Source of the DNA: Halostagnicola sp. A-GB9-2
GTDB taxonomy: Archaea > Halobacteriota > Halobacteria > Halobacteriales > Natrialbaceae
DNA: 64,000 nt
Direction of reading: 5' to 3'
NCBI RefSeq assembly: GCF_030068615.1
Contig: NZ_JASJOC010000009.1
Location: 1-64,000 of the forward strand
Shown one piece after another: positions 49,193-57,997 of this stretch; the stretch's first letter is position 1, and every line of letters starts with the position of its first letter. Both the position numbers and the translations under genes were made by a program. The notes beneath the pieces were generated by a model. That model was given only the letters and a program-made list of their open reading frames with translations. It did no database searches and was not told the origin of the DNA.

Positions 49193-50023
49193 ATGACTGA
49201 CGATCGGATGACCGAGACGACTGCGTTCTATACGACCCGACGAGATGGCGTCCTCCAGCTACACCGGGAGGGTATGGAGTGGCTCTCGAGCGGCGCGAAC
49301 GGCGGTCGGTGGACGACCGATAATGCGTACAACCTCTCGGTTCCCGACGGCTGGCCGCGAACGGACCTCGAGACGTACGTTGCCGACCGACTCGAGCGGG
49401 CCGGATTCGAGGAACGCGGTCCCGCGTTACTGACCGGCGTCGACGTGGCGGACGCTCGCGGTGCTCGGTGCGGATCGGTCGCTGCAGTGGTGACTGCGGG
49501 GATTTCGAACCCGGCCGCGCTCCCGATGGATCCGTCGGGCGGAACGCTCCCACAGGAGGAAAGAGGTGACAAAGGGGACGACGAACCGGTCGGTACCGTG
49601 AATATTCTCCTCGGAACGACCCGGTCGCTTTCCGCCGGCGCGCTCGCGAACCTCCTCACCGTTGCCGCAGAGGCCAAGGCCGCGACGCTCCTCGAGACGA
49701 CGGGATTTCCCGGAACGACCAGCGACGCCGTCATCGTCGGACACGATCCAGCCGGCTCGCAAACCGAGTTCTCCGGAACTGCAACGGCGATTGGAAGCGC
49801 GGCGAGAGCTTGTGTTCGGGATGGGCTTCGCGCCTCGCTCTGCGCACACTACGACGGGAGTGGATTCGAGGATAGCGCTGTCGTCGGTGATCGCGCCGAC
49901 GGTAAAACTGCGGATGCGGCCGCTACCGAAAACGGAACGGCGGTTGGGCTCCCGAACTCGCTCGAAGACGCCAAATATGGGATCTCGACAGATGTCAAAG
50001 CGGATGTCTTTTCTCCGAACTGA
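49193..50023 (+). CDS. cbiZ: Adenosylcobinamide amidohydrolase (salvage)
   Basis: 276 residues. CbiZ cleaves adenosylcobinamide to adenosylcobyric acid so that imported cobinamides can re-enter the pathway at CbiB; archaea need it because CobY cannot use unphosphorylated cobinamide. Typical segments: SSGANGGRWTTDNAYNLSVP, VTAGISNPAALPM and GTATAIGSAARACVRDGLRA. About 45 extra residues at the C-terminus are unconserved. Last gene of the operon; 7 bp after cobD. Confidence 0.92.
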   Translation: MTDDRMTETTAFYTTRRDGVLQLHREGMEWLSSGANGGRWTTDNAYNLSVPDGWPRTDLETYVADRLERAGFEERGPALLTGVDVADARGARCGSVAAVVTAGISNPAALPMDPSGGTLPQEERGDKGDDEPVGTVNILLGTTRSLSAGALANLLTVAAEAKAATLLETTGFPGTTSDAVIVGHDPAGSQTEFSGTATAIGSAARACVRDGLRASLCAHYDGSGFEDSAVVGDRADGKTADAAATENGTAVGLPNSLEDAKYGISTDVKADVFSPN

Positions 50024-50161
50024 CGTCTTTCTCTGGGCTGAGTAGATCGATAACGGGCCCGTTCGGTCGGGAGCCGAGGAACGCCGAGCGTGAGCGGTGA
50101 TGGTCGTGGTACCGTGACCCTCGCAAGGGTTATCCGCAGTGTGGCCCTACATTTGTTTGTA

Positions 50162-50356
50162 ATGGCAAACGGTAACGTTGATTTCTTCAACGACACAGGC
50201 GGCTACGGTTTCATTTCGACGGACGACGCGGACGATGACGTATTCTTCCACATGGAAGACGTTGGCGGTCCGGACCTCGAAGAAGGCACAGAGATCGAAT
50301 TCGACATCGAACAGGCACCGAAAGGTCCCCGCGCGACGAACGTCGTCCGCAACTAA
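50162..50356 (+). CDS. cspA: Cold-shock domain protein
   Basis: 64 residues: an entire single CSD. RNP1 is GYGFIS and RNP2 is VFFHMED, both intact, ending KGPRATNVVRN. Binds single-stranded nucleic acid, probably as an RNA chaperone. The acidic residues between the strands are the halophilic adaptation. The upstream in-frame frame to 50090 is not used. Confidence 0.96.
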   Translation: MANGNVDFFNDTGGYGFISTDDADDDVFFHMEDVGGPDLEEGTEIEFDIEQAPKGPRATNVVRN

Positions 50357-50527
50357 TCTGATTTCCCCGTCGCCTGACGGCGACGCTGAATGACGACTTC
50401 ATTTTTCGACGAACACTACCGATCCGACAGCGATTGCTCTCGTCTAGTGAAGTACCGCGGGTCCGGTGACCCGTGGAACTCTCGTTGCTTTTTCTTTAGA
50501 AGGGGCCGACCTGTCGGATCTCGTGTC

Positions 50528-50911
50528 TTACAGCGAATTCGTATCACGTTCGTCGACCGGGTTCTGAGATCGGTCTTCGAGGTCCTCGAGGTCGCGTTCG
50601 GGATTCGCCTCGTGTAAACCTCCAGCCTGGCCCGTAATCTCTCCGTAGACCGCTTCGCGGGCTTCTTCGGCCGAATCGAACTCCTCGCCCGCCAGCCGAT
50701 CGAACACGCTCCCCAGCGATTCGGTTTCGTTCGGAAGCTCCATCGGATCGCTGCCGTACTCCGAGGCGATTTCCTCGCTGGTAACCGGATACTCGAGTTT
50801 GCCGAGGTGTTCTTTGACGTCCTCGAGGATTGACTCGCTTGTTTCCGCTCGGCTGGCTTTTCGCTCACCGATACTATCCTGTGCACGGTCGCGGTCGGGT
50901 TCCTCGGACAT
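50528..50911 (-). CDS. DUF5789 family protein
   Basis: 127 residues: a conserved block (LEYPVTSEEIASEYGSDPMELPNETESLGSVFDRL, then FDSAEEAREAVYGEI) matches DUF5789, a haloarchaeal family of unknown function. Flanked by charged, low-complexity termini. Convergent with cspA. A GTCTTAC heptamer lies at 50525-50531 by the stop. Confidence 0.75.
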   Translation of the reverse strand: MSEEPDRDRAQDSIGERKASRAETSESILEDVKEHLGKLEYPVTSEEIASEYGSDPMELPNETESLGSVFDRLAGEEFDSAEEAREAVYGEITGQAGGLHEANPERDLEDLEDRSQNPVDERDTNSL

Positions 50912-51232
50912 GCTCGGGCGTATCCGCGGCGCGCTGAAAAACGGTTGGCTGGCGAGCGCGTGGGGGTCAACCGAGACGGCTCCGACTCGCTCCGGAGCCG
51001 ACCGTTGAGCGGATCACCTTCGTCGACCCATCGGCTATTCCCTTCGATATCGAACCCGACGGATCCTCCCTTGCCTCCGACGCCGGTCCGTACAACTATC
51101 CGCGGATAATGTACTCACCCTGCGGTAGCAACCATCATCACACCATCTACCTAGCTACCGCGGGGTCTTTCTCCCCTCGAGGGTGACGTTCTCGAGTGAA
51201 ACATATGTCCGTCTGCGGCGCTTGATTCGCCT
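50912..51232. other. Gene-free stretch before glpA
   Basis: No gene. It contains the shared upstream region of the divergent DUF5789 and GlpA genes; no strong repeat is seen. Confidence 0.5.
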
Positions 51233-52468
51233 ATGAACAGCCGAACGGACGTCCTCGTTATCGGCGGCGGTGCAACCGGCACGGGAATCGCCAGGGACCT
51301 CGCACTCCGAGACGTGGACGTGACGCTGGTCGAGCGCGACGGCCTCGCTTCGGGTGCGTCGGGCCGGTCACACGGCCTTCTTCACAGCGGTGCGCGCTAC
51401 GCCGAAGCCGACGAAGACGGTGCACGAGAATGCCTTCGGGAAAATCGAATTCTGCGAGCAATCGGTGGCGAATGTGTCCGACACACTCGAGGATTGTTCG
51501 TCCAACTTGCCGGCGACGATCCGACGTACTTCGACGAGAAGCGCGCGGCGTGCGAGGAAATCGGCATTCCGACGGAGGTCGTCGACGGAAACGCGATTCG
51601 AGCCGAACTCCCGGAACTCAACCACGAGGTCGAACGGGCCATGTGGGTCCCCGACGGCGTCGTCATCCCCTCGCGTCTGGTCGCCGCAAACGCTGCGGAT
51701 GCGCGCGATCACGGCGCCGAAATCCTGACGCACGCTCCGGTGACGTCGATAACGCTCGAGGAGGATGAACGCGGAGAGACGGAAATAGCGCGGGTTTCGA
51801 TCGGCGGCGACATCGACGGAACGATCGAACCTGCCGTCGTCGTAAACGCCACCGGAGCGTACGCAGGTCAGATCGGTGAGTTTGCGGGCGTCTCCATCGA
51901 GATGCGGCCGACGCGAGGCGTCATGATATCGGTCGAGTACGACGGTCTCGAGCCGGTGCTCAATCGCTGTCGCGATCCGGACGACGGGGATATTATCGTT
52001 CCCCACGACGAGGAGGTCGTCCTCGGCACCACGAGCGTTCCGGTCAGCGATCCCGACGACTACGAACAGGCCGAATGGGAGATCGAAGAGACGATTACGG
52101 AGTGTGCAAAGTTGCTCCCAGACGTCAGCGACCGAACCGCCACCAGAACCTGGTGGGGTGTCAGACCACTGTACGAACCCGACGAAGCGACTCGAGGCGG
52201 CCGCGCAATCTCGAGAGGATCCGTCCGGTTGGATCACGCCGAAGACGGCGTCGAAAACTTCGTCAGTATCGTTGGCGGAAAGCTCACCACGTACAGGGAG
52301 ATGGCCGAAATGACGGCGGACCTACTCTGTGAGAAACTGGGCGTCGACGCGCAGTGTTTGACGGCCGAGGTTCAACTGCCGAACGCGAACGATCCGGCGA
52401 AGCTAGACGAGTACGTTCGGGAGTTCGACGCGCAGGGGCCGACGGATACGGACCTCGTGACTCGGTAA
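51233..52468 (+). CDS. glpA: GlpA-family glycerol-3-phosphate dehydrogenase, lacking the C-terminal BFD domain
   Basis: 411 residues. FAD-dependent glycerol-3-phosphate dehydrogenase, large subunit type. The FAD motif is VIGGGATGTGIARDLALRD, followed by GLASGASGRSHGLLHSGARYA and a conserved VSIVGGKLTTYREMAEM near residue 345. The usual haloarchaeal GlpA has about 570-580 residues with a C-terminal [2Fe-2S] BFD-like domain; this one stops just after GPTDTDLVTR, at the point where that domain begins. No glpB, glpC or glpK is adjacent. It could be a catalytically complete paralogue or an eroded copy. Confidence 0.88.
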   Translation: MNSRTDVLVIGGGATGTGIARDLALRDVDVTLVERDGLASGASGRSHGLLHSGARYAEADEDGARECLRENRILRAIGGECVRHTRGLFVQLAGDDPTYFDEKRAACEEIGIPTEVVDGNAIRAELPELNHEVERAMWVPDGVVIPSRLVAANAADARDHGAEILTHAPVTSITLEEDERGETEIARVSIGGDIDGTIEPAVVVNATGAYAGQIGEFAGVSIEMRPTRGVMISVEYDGLEPVLNRCRDPDDGDIIVPHDEEVVLGTTSVPVSDPDDYEQAEWEIEETITECAKLLPDVSDRTATRTWWGVRPLYEPDEATRGGRAISRGSVRLDHAEDGVENFVSIVGGKLTTYREMAEMTADLLCEKLGVDAQCLTAEVQLPNANDPAKLDEYVREFDAQGPTDTDLVTR

Positions 52469-52871
52469 TTTTCACCGGGATATCGTCACTCGAGGATATT
52501 TATGGGGGTATCGTTTCAGTACGCTTCGTCACGCCTCTCAGGATACTCTCTCGTCAGTGTCAACCAGCGTCTCTCTCGAGGCTCGGAATTGGTCAATGAA
52601 TCGATATAGATCGAATTCGACCTCTTACGCAATTTTGTTAACCCACCTCTACCGATAGAATATGCGGGTGGCGGGATGAATTCGACGGAGTGTTTCCGGT
52701 AACTGGAGAAGACAAATACGCAATACTACGGCCGATACATATACGACAGTTCCCCCAGGAATTGAGCACCATGGGAGCGTATATATCAGGGGAGGACATC
52801 TCTACCGATACTTCTCTTGTATCGACCTTGTTAGTCGAGAGTGGGTATCGCCTTCGAAGGGTGAGTACCGT
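52469..52871. other. AT-richer gene-free stretch after glpA
   Basis: No credible frame on either strand and no trace of a glpA C-terminal domain or glpB. Several AT-rich TATA-like segments (for example near 52736-52745 and 52781-52789) precede the tiny zinc-ribbon gene. Confidence 0.55.
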
Positions 52872-52982
52872 ATGACGACGCAACTCTGTCCGCAGTGTCT
52901 CTACAACGAGAAGAAGGTCAAGAAACCGCCGGATCCGACGCCCGGCACGAAAACGTGCGACAAGTGCGGCGAAGAGTATTGA
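52872..52982 (+). CDS. Tiny zinc-ribbon protein (36 residues)
   Basis: Very short frame with CPQC at residues 6-9 and CDKC at 29-32, spacing typical of a rubredoxin-like zinc knuckle, and a KKVKKPPDPTPG middle. Real small zinc proteins of this size are common in haloarchaea. ATG at 52872, TGA at 52980-52982. Isolated in an intergenic region, so a moderately confident call. Confidence 0.6.
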   Translation: MTTQLCPQCLYNEKKVKKPPDPTPGTKTCDKCGEEY

Positions 52983-53536
52983 TTCTCGAGCGAACGCGTT
53001 TTTGACCGGTGCCCGATGACGAGCTGTCGTCGGACGTAGTTGTTCGTAGCGCCCGATTCCCCGTTCTCCGATCCTATCGGTGTACGTAACAAATCCAAAA
53101 CGAATATCGGAACCTTAGAACAGGGAGAAACGAAGAGACAGTTACTCCTCCGATAACTTCAACTCCTGTTGTTCTCCGGGCGCGTTTTTCGCGGAGCGAC
53201 CGCCGAGGCAGAGGATCGGTGTCGTTTTCGTGATGTGGCAGGCGTCCATCTGGACTCACGGGGTACGCGTCGCGCGAGCCCACGATCTCGGAACGGCCGC
53301 GCTCCGCCCGGGTATCTGTGCTGTCGTCTTCCTCGCCTTTTCGTTGGTGGAGTATCCCGCGGGACATCTCGACTCACTCATCACACACCCTCGGAGCGAC
53401 GAGAATCGTGAACGACGTACAGCCGACAGTATACGATGACGCGTTCGTCGGACAGTCGTCTTCGACCCTCGTACTACCGCTCGCGTGGCCAGCTCAAGCT
53501 GGCCGTTTGTACTTGCTCGAGTGGGCAACTTAGGTG
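52983..53536. other. Gene-free stretch with a perfect hairpin
   Basis: Several frames are open but none has family resemblance; a 69-residue plus-strand frame (53230-53439) has one hydrophobic stretch and is the best of them. GGCCAGCT-CA-AGCTGGCC at 53487-53504 is a perfect 8-bp hairpin. Confidence 0.5.
53487..53504. terminator. Perfect 8-bp hairpin before a small membrane-protein gene
   Basis: GGCCAGCT-CA-AGCTGGCC followed by GTTTGT. It could terminate an upstream transcript. Confidence 0.4.
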
Positions 53537-53539
53537 ATG

Positions 53540-53746
53540 AACGTGCCCACTGATCGGCTCCTGGTCATGATCATTGCGGCGACCGGATTCGCCGTTCTTG
53601 TGGGCGGATGGGTGGGCGGACTCGTCCACGCCGAGGCAACCGGCTGGGAAGAAATCGGGCTCCGTGTCGCAATCGGGATCGTCTTTTTCGCGATCCTTCT
53701 CGGTCTCTGGTCGAAGTACGGCGACATCGAGAAAGGCTCGAGTTGA
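53540..53746 (+). CDS. Small two-helix membrane protein
   Basis: About 68 residues from the second ATG of an ATGATGAAC-like start (MNVPTDRLLVMIIAATGFAVLV). Two hydrophobic helices at about 8-27 and 41-58, with a charged tail WSKYGDIEKGSS. Unknown function. Confidence 0.65.
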   Translation, partial: NVPTDRLLVMIIAATGFAVLVGGWVGGLVHAEATGWEEIGLRVAIGIVFFAILLGLWSKYGDIEKGSS

Positions 53747-53771
53747 GTACGGGTTTTGATTGAAGCGTGGT

Positions 53772-53848
53772 ACGGGCGGCTTCTTGAGTTACTCGTCGTT
53801 TTCGAAGCCGTCTTGGTCGTCCCTGGAAACGGGCGGCTTCTCGAGGTA
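53772..53848. repeat. Pair of imperfect direct repeats, 57 bp apart
   Basis: ACGGGCGGCTTCTTGAGTTAC at 53772 and a copy at 53829 with about two differences. No gene lies here; between two small membrane-protein genes. Confidence 0.6.
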
Positions 53849-54008
53849 CCCATTAGTGAGAACTCGTCGAGAGTACCCCCTCGTTTCGCGTTGAACTCCC
53901 ATATTATAAGTAATTCTGATCAATATCCGGGTGGAGTGAGCATCCTCTATTAGACGTACAGCTGACAAGACCGGAAGAATGATAATCACTCTGTAACGTG
54001 TTCGACCC

Positions 54009-54236
54009 ATGTCGAACGAACTGGACAAGATTTACGCTGATTATGTCGTCCGAACCACCACCGTTGTGGTTGCGACCATTCTTTTTACCACGTCCATCGG
54101 AATTTGGGCGGGTATCGTAAACATGAACGACCTCGGAACCGCAGTGACGTGGGTTTGGCTGGGGATCGGATTTGCCGCTCTCTATTTGCTCTACAGGATA
54201 GCCATCAGCGTGGAGATGCTCAGGCATACCACCTGA
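54009..54236 (+). CDS. Small two-helix membrane protein, unknown function
   Basis: 75 residues. Two hydrophobic segments at about 15-35 (VVRTTTVVVATILFTTSIGI) and 46-63, with short polar ends. Similar plan to the gene at 53540 but no clear sequence similarity. Convergent with the tRNA-Tyr. Confidence 0.65.
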   Translation: MSNELDKIYADYVVRTTTVVVATILFTTSIGIWAGIVNMNDLGTAVTWVWLGIGFAALYLLYRIAISVEMLRHTT

Positions 54237-54366
54237 CGATCGGCGCCGCTCGCACGGTGATCGCTCACCGTTTTCACCCCGTCGGTCGCGACGGAACTCC
54301 GTGGGTCGTGGCTGTCACACGGAAGATAGCATTGGTCGTTTGCCACAGTTCGACGGGAAAGGTAAC

Positions 54367-54446
54367 CCGGCCTTCCCAATTTGAACAGGTGAGAGACGGT
54401 CTCGCTCGTTGCACTCGCGAGCGTGCGACTCTCGTGTTCAAATCGG
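54367..54446. repeat. tRNA T-arm-like inverted repeat next to tRNA-Tyr
   Basis: 54367-54386 matches 17 of 20 bases of the tRNA-Tyr 3' end (54491-54510). ATTTGAACA (54379-54387) pairs with TGTTCAAAT (54435-54443), and GTTCAAATCGG (54436-54446) equals the T-arm in opposite orientation. Confidence 0.65.
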
Positions 54447-54489
54447 CTCAGGATAGACTTCTCACTGCTCACGTTGTTCGCAGGAGAAG

Positions 54490-54563
54490 TCCGCCCTCCC
54501 CGATTTGAACGGGGGGCAAGTCGATCTACAGTCGACTGCTCTACCAGTCTGAGCTAAGGGCGG
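54490..54563 (-). tRNA. tRNA-Tyr (anticodon GUA)
   Basis: 74-nt cloverleaf on the minus strand. Acceptor CCGCCCT/AGGGCGG; D arm GCTC/GAGC; anticodon stem GTCGA/TCGAC with loop CTGTAGA (anticodon GTA); T arm CCCCG-TTCAAAT-CGGGG; discriminator A. No intron, no encoded CCA. A TATA-like stretch (minus strand AACCCTTATG) lies about 30-40 bp upstream. Confidence 0.95.
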
Positions 54564-54686
54564 GCACTCGAATATAGCAGACGAGGCAGACATAAGGGTT
54601 ATCATTCGATGGCTGTGTGACAACCGTCCGACAAAGGCAAATGTTCATATGGACGGGGCTAAAATAGGTATCCGATCGAGACACTC

Positions 54687-55298
54687 ATGAGCAAGATCAC
54701 GTTCCGTGCTGACGACGAGCTCATCGACGAACTCGAGACGTTCGACGCGTCGAAAAGCGAAGTCATGCGCGACGCGCTTCGGACGTACCTCGAGGCCGGT
54801 GAGACGAGTCAGACCCACGACTCCATCACCCAGGCCGAGCCGGCACGGACCGACGCTGCCCATGAGAACGACAGCATCGACGAACTCATTCGAGAGCGCG
54901 TCGATACGCTGCTCGAGGATCGGCTGACTGAGCACCGTCACCGGGAGACACAGGACGTAAACGTCACGGTGGCACTCGAGAACGCACACCAAACGCGTAA
55001 GACACCGAACGCGGTCGAGGACGAACCCGTCGCCGACCATACCGAGCCGCCGCGTCCGACACGAGAGGCAAATCACGGGGGACATCCGTCCGGGGACCAA
55101 CAGTGCGGGCAGTGCGGTGAATCCCTTTCTGGGGAACACGTATACTGTCCAAACTGTGGTGAGAAGGCCTCACACCGCTTGTTCTGTGAATGTGGTGACG
55201 AGCTCCGGTCCGACTGGGCGTTCTGTCCCGGCTGCGGTCGTCGGACGGCCGCAGCTGATGTCCTCGATTCGAACAGCCAACACTCGAGAAATTCGTAA
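54687..55298 (+). CDS. cdrL: CdrL: RHH-type protein with zinc ribbons
   Basis: 203 residues. N-terminal ribbon-helix-helix-like DNA-binding domain (1-37, KITFRADDELIDELETFDA then SEVMRDALRTYL), a coiled/charged middle, and a C-terminal double zinc ribbon (CGQC ... CPNC ... CECG ... CPGC). It precedes cdrS-ftsZ2 in other haloarchaea, where this gene is CdrL. Its role is less clear than that of CdrS; it probably regulates the same division genes. Confidence 0.88.
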   Translation: MSKITFRADDELIDELETFDASKSEVMRDALRTYLEAGETSQTHDSITQAEPARTDAAHENDSIDELIRERVDTLLEDRLTEHRHRETQDVNVTVALENAHQTRKTPNAVEDEPVADHTEPPRPTREANHGGHPSGDQQCGQCGESLSGEHVYCPNCGEKASHRLFCECGDELRSDWAFCPGCGRRTAAADVLDSNSQHSRNS

Positions 55299-55313
55299 TA
55301 CGGAAATTTTCTC

Positions 55314-55459
55314 GTCTTACGGAAGTTTTATTACTCATCAACAGCATGCTATAGTTGCGTAAGACGATCGTCTTACACAGGCCGAATACGCCGGGAAACT
55401 GGCTATACAGGCGGTCTATCGTGTAAGACAAAGCGTCTAACAGGGGCGCACCGTCTTAC
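55314..55459 (+). promoter_or_regulatory. GTAAGAC/GTCTTAC operator array upstream of cdrS-ftsZ2
   Basis: Half-sites: GTCTTAC 55314-55320; perfect 18-bp palindrome GTAAGACGATCGTCTTAC 55359-55376; GTAAGAC 55423-55429 with GTCTAAC 55435-55441 (7-5-7 spacing); GTCTTAC 55453-55459, 17 bp before the cdrS ATG. AT-rich GTTTTATTAC at 55325-55333 is a possible TATA box. These are the best candidate operators for the RHH proteins CdrL and CdrS (autoregulation). Confidence 0.75.
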
Positions 55460-55476
55460 CCAGAGGGAATACAACA

Positions 55477-55656
55477 ATGGAGCGTGTGACACTGCGAATT
55501 CCGGAACAGCAGATCGACGAGGTCGAACAGCTGGTCGACTCAGGCGAGTTTCCGAACCGGAGCGAGGCAATCCGGTCGGCCGTCCGAGAGATGATCAACG
55601 AACAACAAAACGGTCGTCGCGACCAAACAGGCAAACGCGGCTGGGCGAAGGTGTAA
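55477..55656 (+). CDS. cdrS: CdrS: short RHH cell-division regulator
   Basis: 59 residues, too short for a 60-residue cut-off. Start ATG at 55477. Ribbon-helix-helix: strand [19 protein letters not shown], helix 2 SRSEAI-like ([15 protein letters not shown]) and a basic tail ([14 protein letters not shown]). It is 2 bp ahead of ftsZ2, as in Halobacterium and Haloferax, where CdrS regulates cell division and ftsZ2 expression. Dimeric RHH protein binding the repeats upstream (inference from operator symmetry). Confidence 0.93.
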   Translation: MERVTLRIPEQQIDEVEQLVDSGEFPNRSEAIRSAVREMINEQQNGRRDQTGKRGWAKV

Positions 55657-55658
55657 CG

Positions 55659-56840
55659 ATGCAGGATATCGTACAAGACGCCCTCGACAACGCCGAAGCC
55701 GAAGCTCGTCAGATGGACGAGTCGATGGACGACGACGAGTTCGGCGATCCGCGGATCGTGATCGTTGGCTGCGGTGGCGCGGGCAACAATACGATCAATC
55801 GCCTGTATAACATCGGTGTCGACGGCGCGGATACCGTCGCGATCAACACCGACAAACAGCACCTGAAGATGATCGAGGCCGACACCAAAATCCTCGTTGG
55901 GAAATCGCTGACCAACGGGCTCGGTGCCGGTGGCGATCCGTCGATGGGTGAACGCGCGACAGAGATGGCCCAGAGCACGATCAAAGAGGTTCTCGGCGAC
56001 GCCGACCTCGTCTTCGTGACCGCCGGCATGGGTGGTGGTACCGGCACGGGTGCCGCCCCCGTCGTTTCGAAAATCGCGAAAGATCAGGGCGCAATCGTCG
56101 TCGGAATGGTCTCGACGCCGTTCAACGTCGAACGTGCTCGGACGGTCAAAGCCGAGGAAGGCCTCGAGAAACTCCGAGAACAGGCCGACTCGATCATCGT
56201 TCTCGATAACAACCGGCTGCTCGATTACGTCCCGAACCTCCCGATCGGCAAGGCCTTCTCGGTGATGGATCAGATCATCGCCGAGACGGTCAAGGGGATT
56301 TCAGAGACGATCACCCAGCCGAGCCTGATCAATCTGGACTACGCGGATATGTCCACGATCATGAATCAGGGCGGCGTCGCGGTGATGCTCGTTGGGGAGA
56401 CACAGGACAAGAACAAGACCCAGGAAGTCGTCAGCGACGCGATGAACCATCCGCTTCTCGATGTCGACTATCGGGGTGCCTCCGGCGGCCTCGTTCACAT
56501 TACCGGTGGACCGGATCTCACACTGAAAGAGGCCGAAGGCATCGCGGACAACATCACCGAACGACTCGAGGCGAGTGCAAACGTCATCTGGGGCGCGCGC
56601 ATTCAGGAGAACTACAAGGGCAAGGTTCGCGTCATGGCCATCATGACTGGCGTCCAGAGCGCCCAGGTTCTCGGCCCGACGACGCAGAAACAGGCGGATA
56701 AGTCCCGACAAAGTATCGAGGGGATAAACGAGGCCGATTTCGATGCGAGCCAGAACGTCGAAAACTCGCATCCCGGCACCCAGAGTGACGGTGGCAGAGA
56801 CAAAGTCGAGCAGAAAAACGGCGTCGACGTCATTCGATAA
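55659..56840 (+). CDS. ftsZ2: Cell-division protein FtsZ2
   Basis: 393 residues. Tubulin/FtsZ GTPase: [13 protein letters not shown] (tubulin signature), nucleotide-binding [16 protein letters not shown] and T-loop 7 region [14 protein letters not shown]. The N-terminal 30 residues are acidic; the C-terminal tail from about 355 is polar. Assignment as FtsZ2 (division constriction in Haloferax) rests on the cdrS-ftsZ2 linkage. It is 2 bp after cdrS, hence co-transcribed. Confidence 0.95.
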   Translation: MQDIVQDALDNAEAEARQMDESMDDDEFGDPRIVIVGCGGAGNNTINRLYNIGVDGADTVAINTDKQHLKMIEADTKILVGKSLTNGLGAGGDPSMGERATEMAQSTIKEVLGDADLVFVTAGMGGGTGTGAAPVVSKIAKDQGAIVVGMVSTPFNVERARTVKAEEGLEKLREQADSIIVLDNNRLLDYVPNLPIGKAFSVMDQIIAETVKGISETITQPSLINLDYADMSTIMNQGGVAVMLVGETQDKNKTQEVVSDAMNHPLLDVDYRGASGGLVHITGGPDLTLKEAEGIADNITERLEASANVIWGARIQENYKGKVRVMAIMTGVQSAQVLGPTTQKQADKSRQSIEGINEADFDASQNVENSHPGTQSDGGRDKVEQKNGVDVIR

Positions 56841-57031
56841 TCCGTTCGGTCCGTTCTCGTTTCTCGTGTCTTACTCGACAGTGACGAAGACTGACGAGTG
56901 TAGTTCGGCAATCGTTGCTCTTCTGTTAGTCCCTACTCGAACGGCTCAGTTGCTGATTATCCGCGCGCTCGAGAGGACGTGGAGCAAGAAACTGATCTGC
57001 ATAACGAATCGTTTGACCGCTGAACCCGTCC

Positions 57032-57997
57032 TCAGACGAGCGCGTCTAACAACGAACATTTCCGGCAGCGTTCTCGGGTCGTCGTCGATCCGCACTCGAC
57101 GCACTCCCGGAGGTCGGCCCCCTCCTCGTCGTCGCCGTTGTACCGGTTCGCGACGATTCCGGCGAGCTCCTCGTAGCCCGAGAGGATCGAGTGGCGCGTC
57201 CCCGGATGGTTCTCCTCGAGGTCATACAGGAGCTGTTGGATCTCGGCGCGGTAGGCTTCGCTCGAGTGGGGACACTCGGTGATGTGGGCGGGAAGGTCCT
57301 CGAGGTGCGCGTAGAGGGCGACTTCCTTCTCCGGAACGTCTCGAAGCGGCTTGGCCCGTGGGACGAACGCATCCTGATCTTCGCGTTCCGATATCGGCCC
57401 GAGGCTCGCGTCGAAGTGTTTGGCAATCTGGGCGACGTCGCCCTCGAGGAAATTCATCATCGCCGTTTGAGCTTCGTCATCGAGGTTGTGTCCGGTCAGC
57501 ATGAGGTCGGCCCCGAGTTTCTCGGCGTACTCCTCGAGAAGGTCCCGACGGAAGACTCCGCAGTAGGCACAGGCGGCCATGTTTTCGGGGTCGTCCTCGA
57601 CGACGTCGTCCATCTCAACGCCGAACTCCTCGGCGTAGCTGACGACTTCGTGGCGGATATCGAGGTCGTCGGCCAGCTCGATGCAGGCGTCGACGGACTT
57701 GTCGCGGTAGCCTTCGATCCCTTCGTGGATGGTCAATCCGACGAGTTCGATGCGGGGGTCTTCTTCGAAGGTGTCGTAGAGAAGTTGTGTAAGAACGACG
57801 CTGTCTTTGCCGCCGGAAAGGCCGATAACCCACGTTTGCGGGTTTTCGGGCGTGGCGTCGTGGGGAACGAGGTCATCCCGACGAACTCTGCGACGGACGC
57901 GTTTTTCGACCGATTCGCGAAAGTGGGCCTCACAGAGGTGGGCTCCCGAGTACGCGGCGTGCATGACCGAGGGCTCTTCACACCGGTTACACTCCAT
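57032..57997 (-). CDS. ncsA: tRNA 2-thiolation protein NcsA (Ncs6/TtuA family)
   Basis: 321 residues. PP-loop ATPase that thiolates U34 of tRNAs using a SAMP/ubiquitin-like sulfur donor. N-terminal zinc finger CNRC ... CEAHF, the PP-loop SGGKDSVVL near residue 60, CAYCGVFRR and GHNLDDEAQT in the core. The C-terminal zinc ribbon is CVECG ... CRKC. All key residues are present. ATG at 57997. Confidence 0.93.
   Translation of the reverse strand: MECNRCEEPSVMHAAYSGAHLCEAHFRESVEKRVRRRVRRDDLVPHDATPENPQTWVIGLSGGKDSVVLTQLLYDTFEEDPRIELVGLTIHEGIEGYRDKSVDACIELADDLDIRHEVVSYAEEFGVEMDDVVEDDPENMAACAYCGVFRRDLLEEYAEKLGADLMLTGHNLDDEAQTAMMNFLEGDVAQIAKHFDASLGPISEREDQDAFVPRAKPLRDVPEKEVALYAHLEDLPAHITECPHSSEAYRAEIQQLLYDLEENHPGTRHSILSGYEELAGIVANRYNGDDEEGADLRECVECGSTTTRERCRKCSLLDALV

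Noticed and set aside
53230-53439. 69-residue frame with one hydrophobic segment
   Set aside because: Weak codon pattern, no family and no signal; more likely chance in a gene-poor region.
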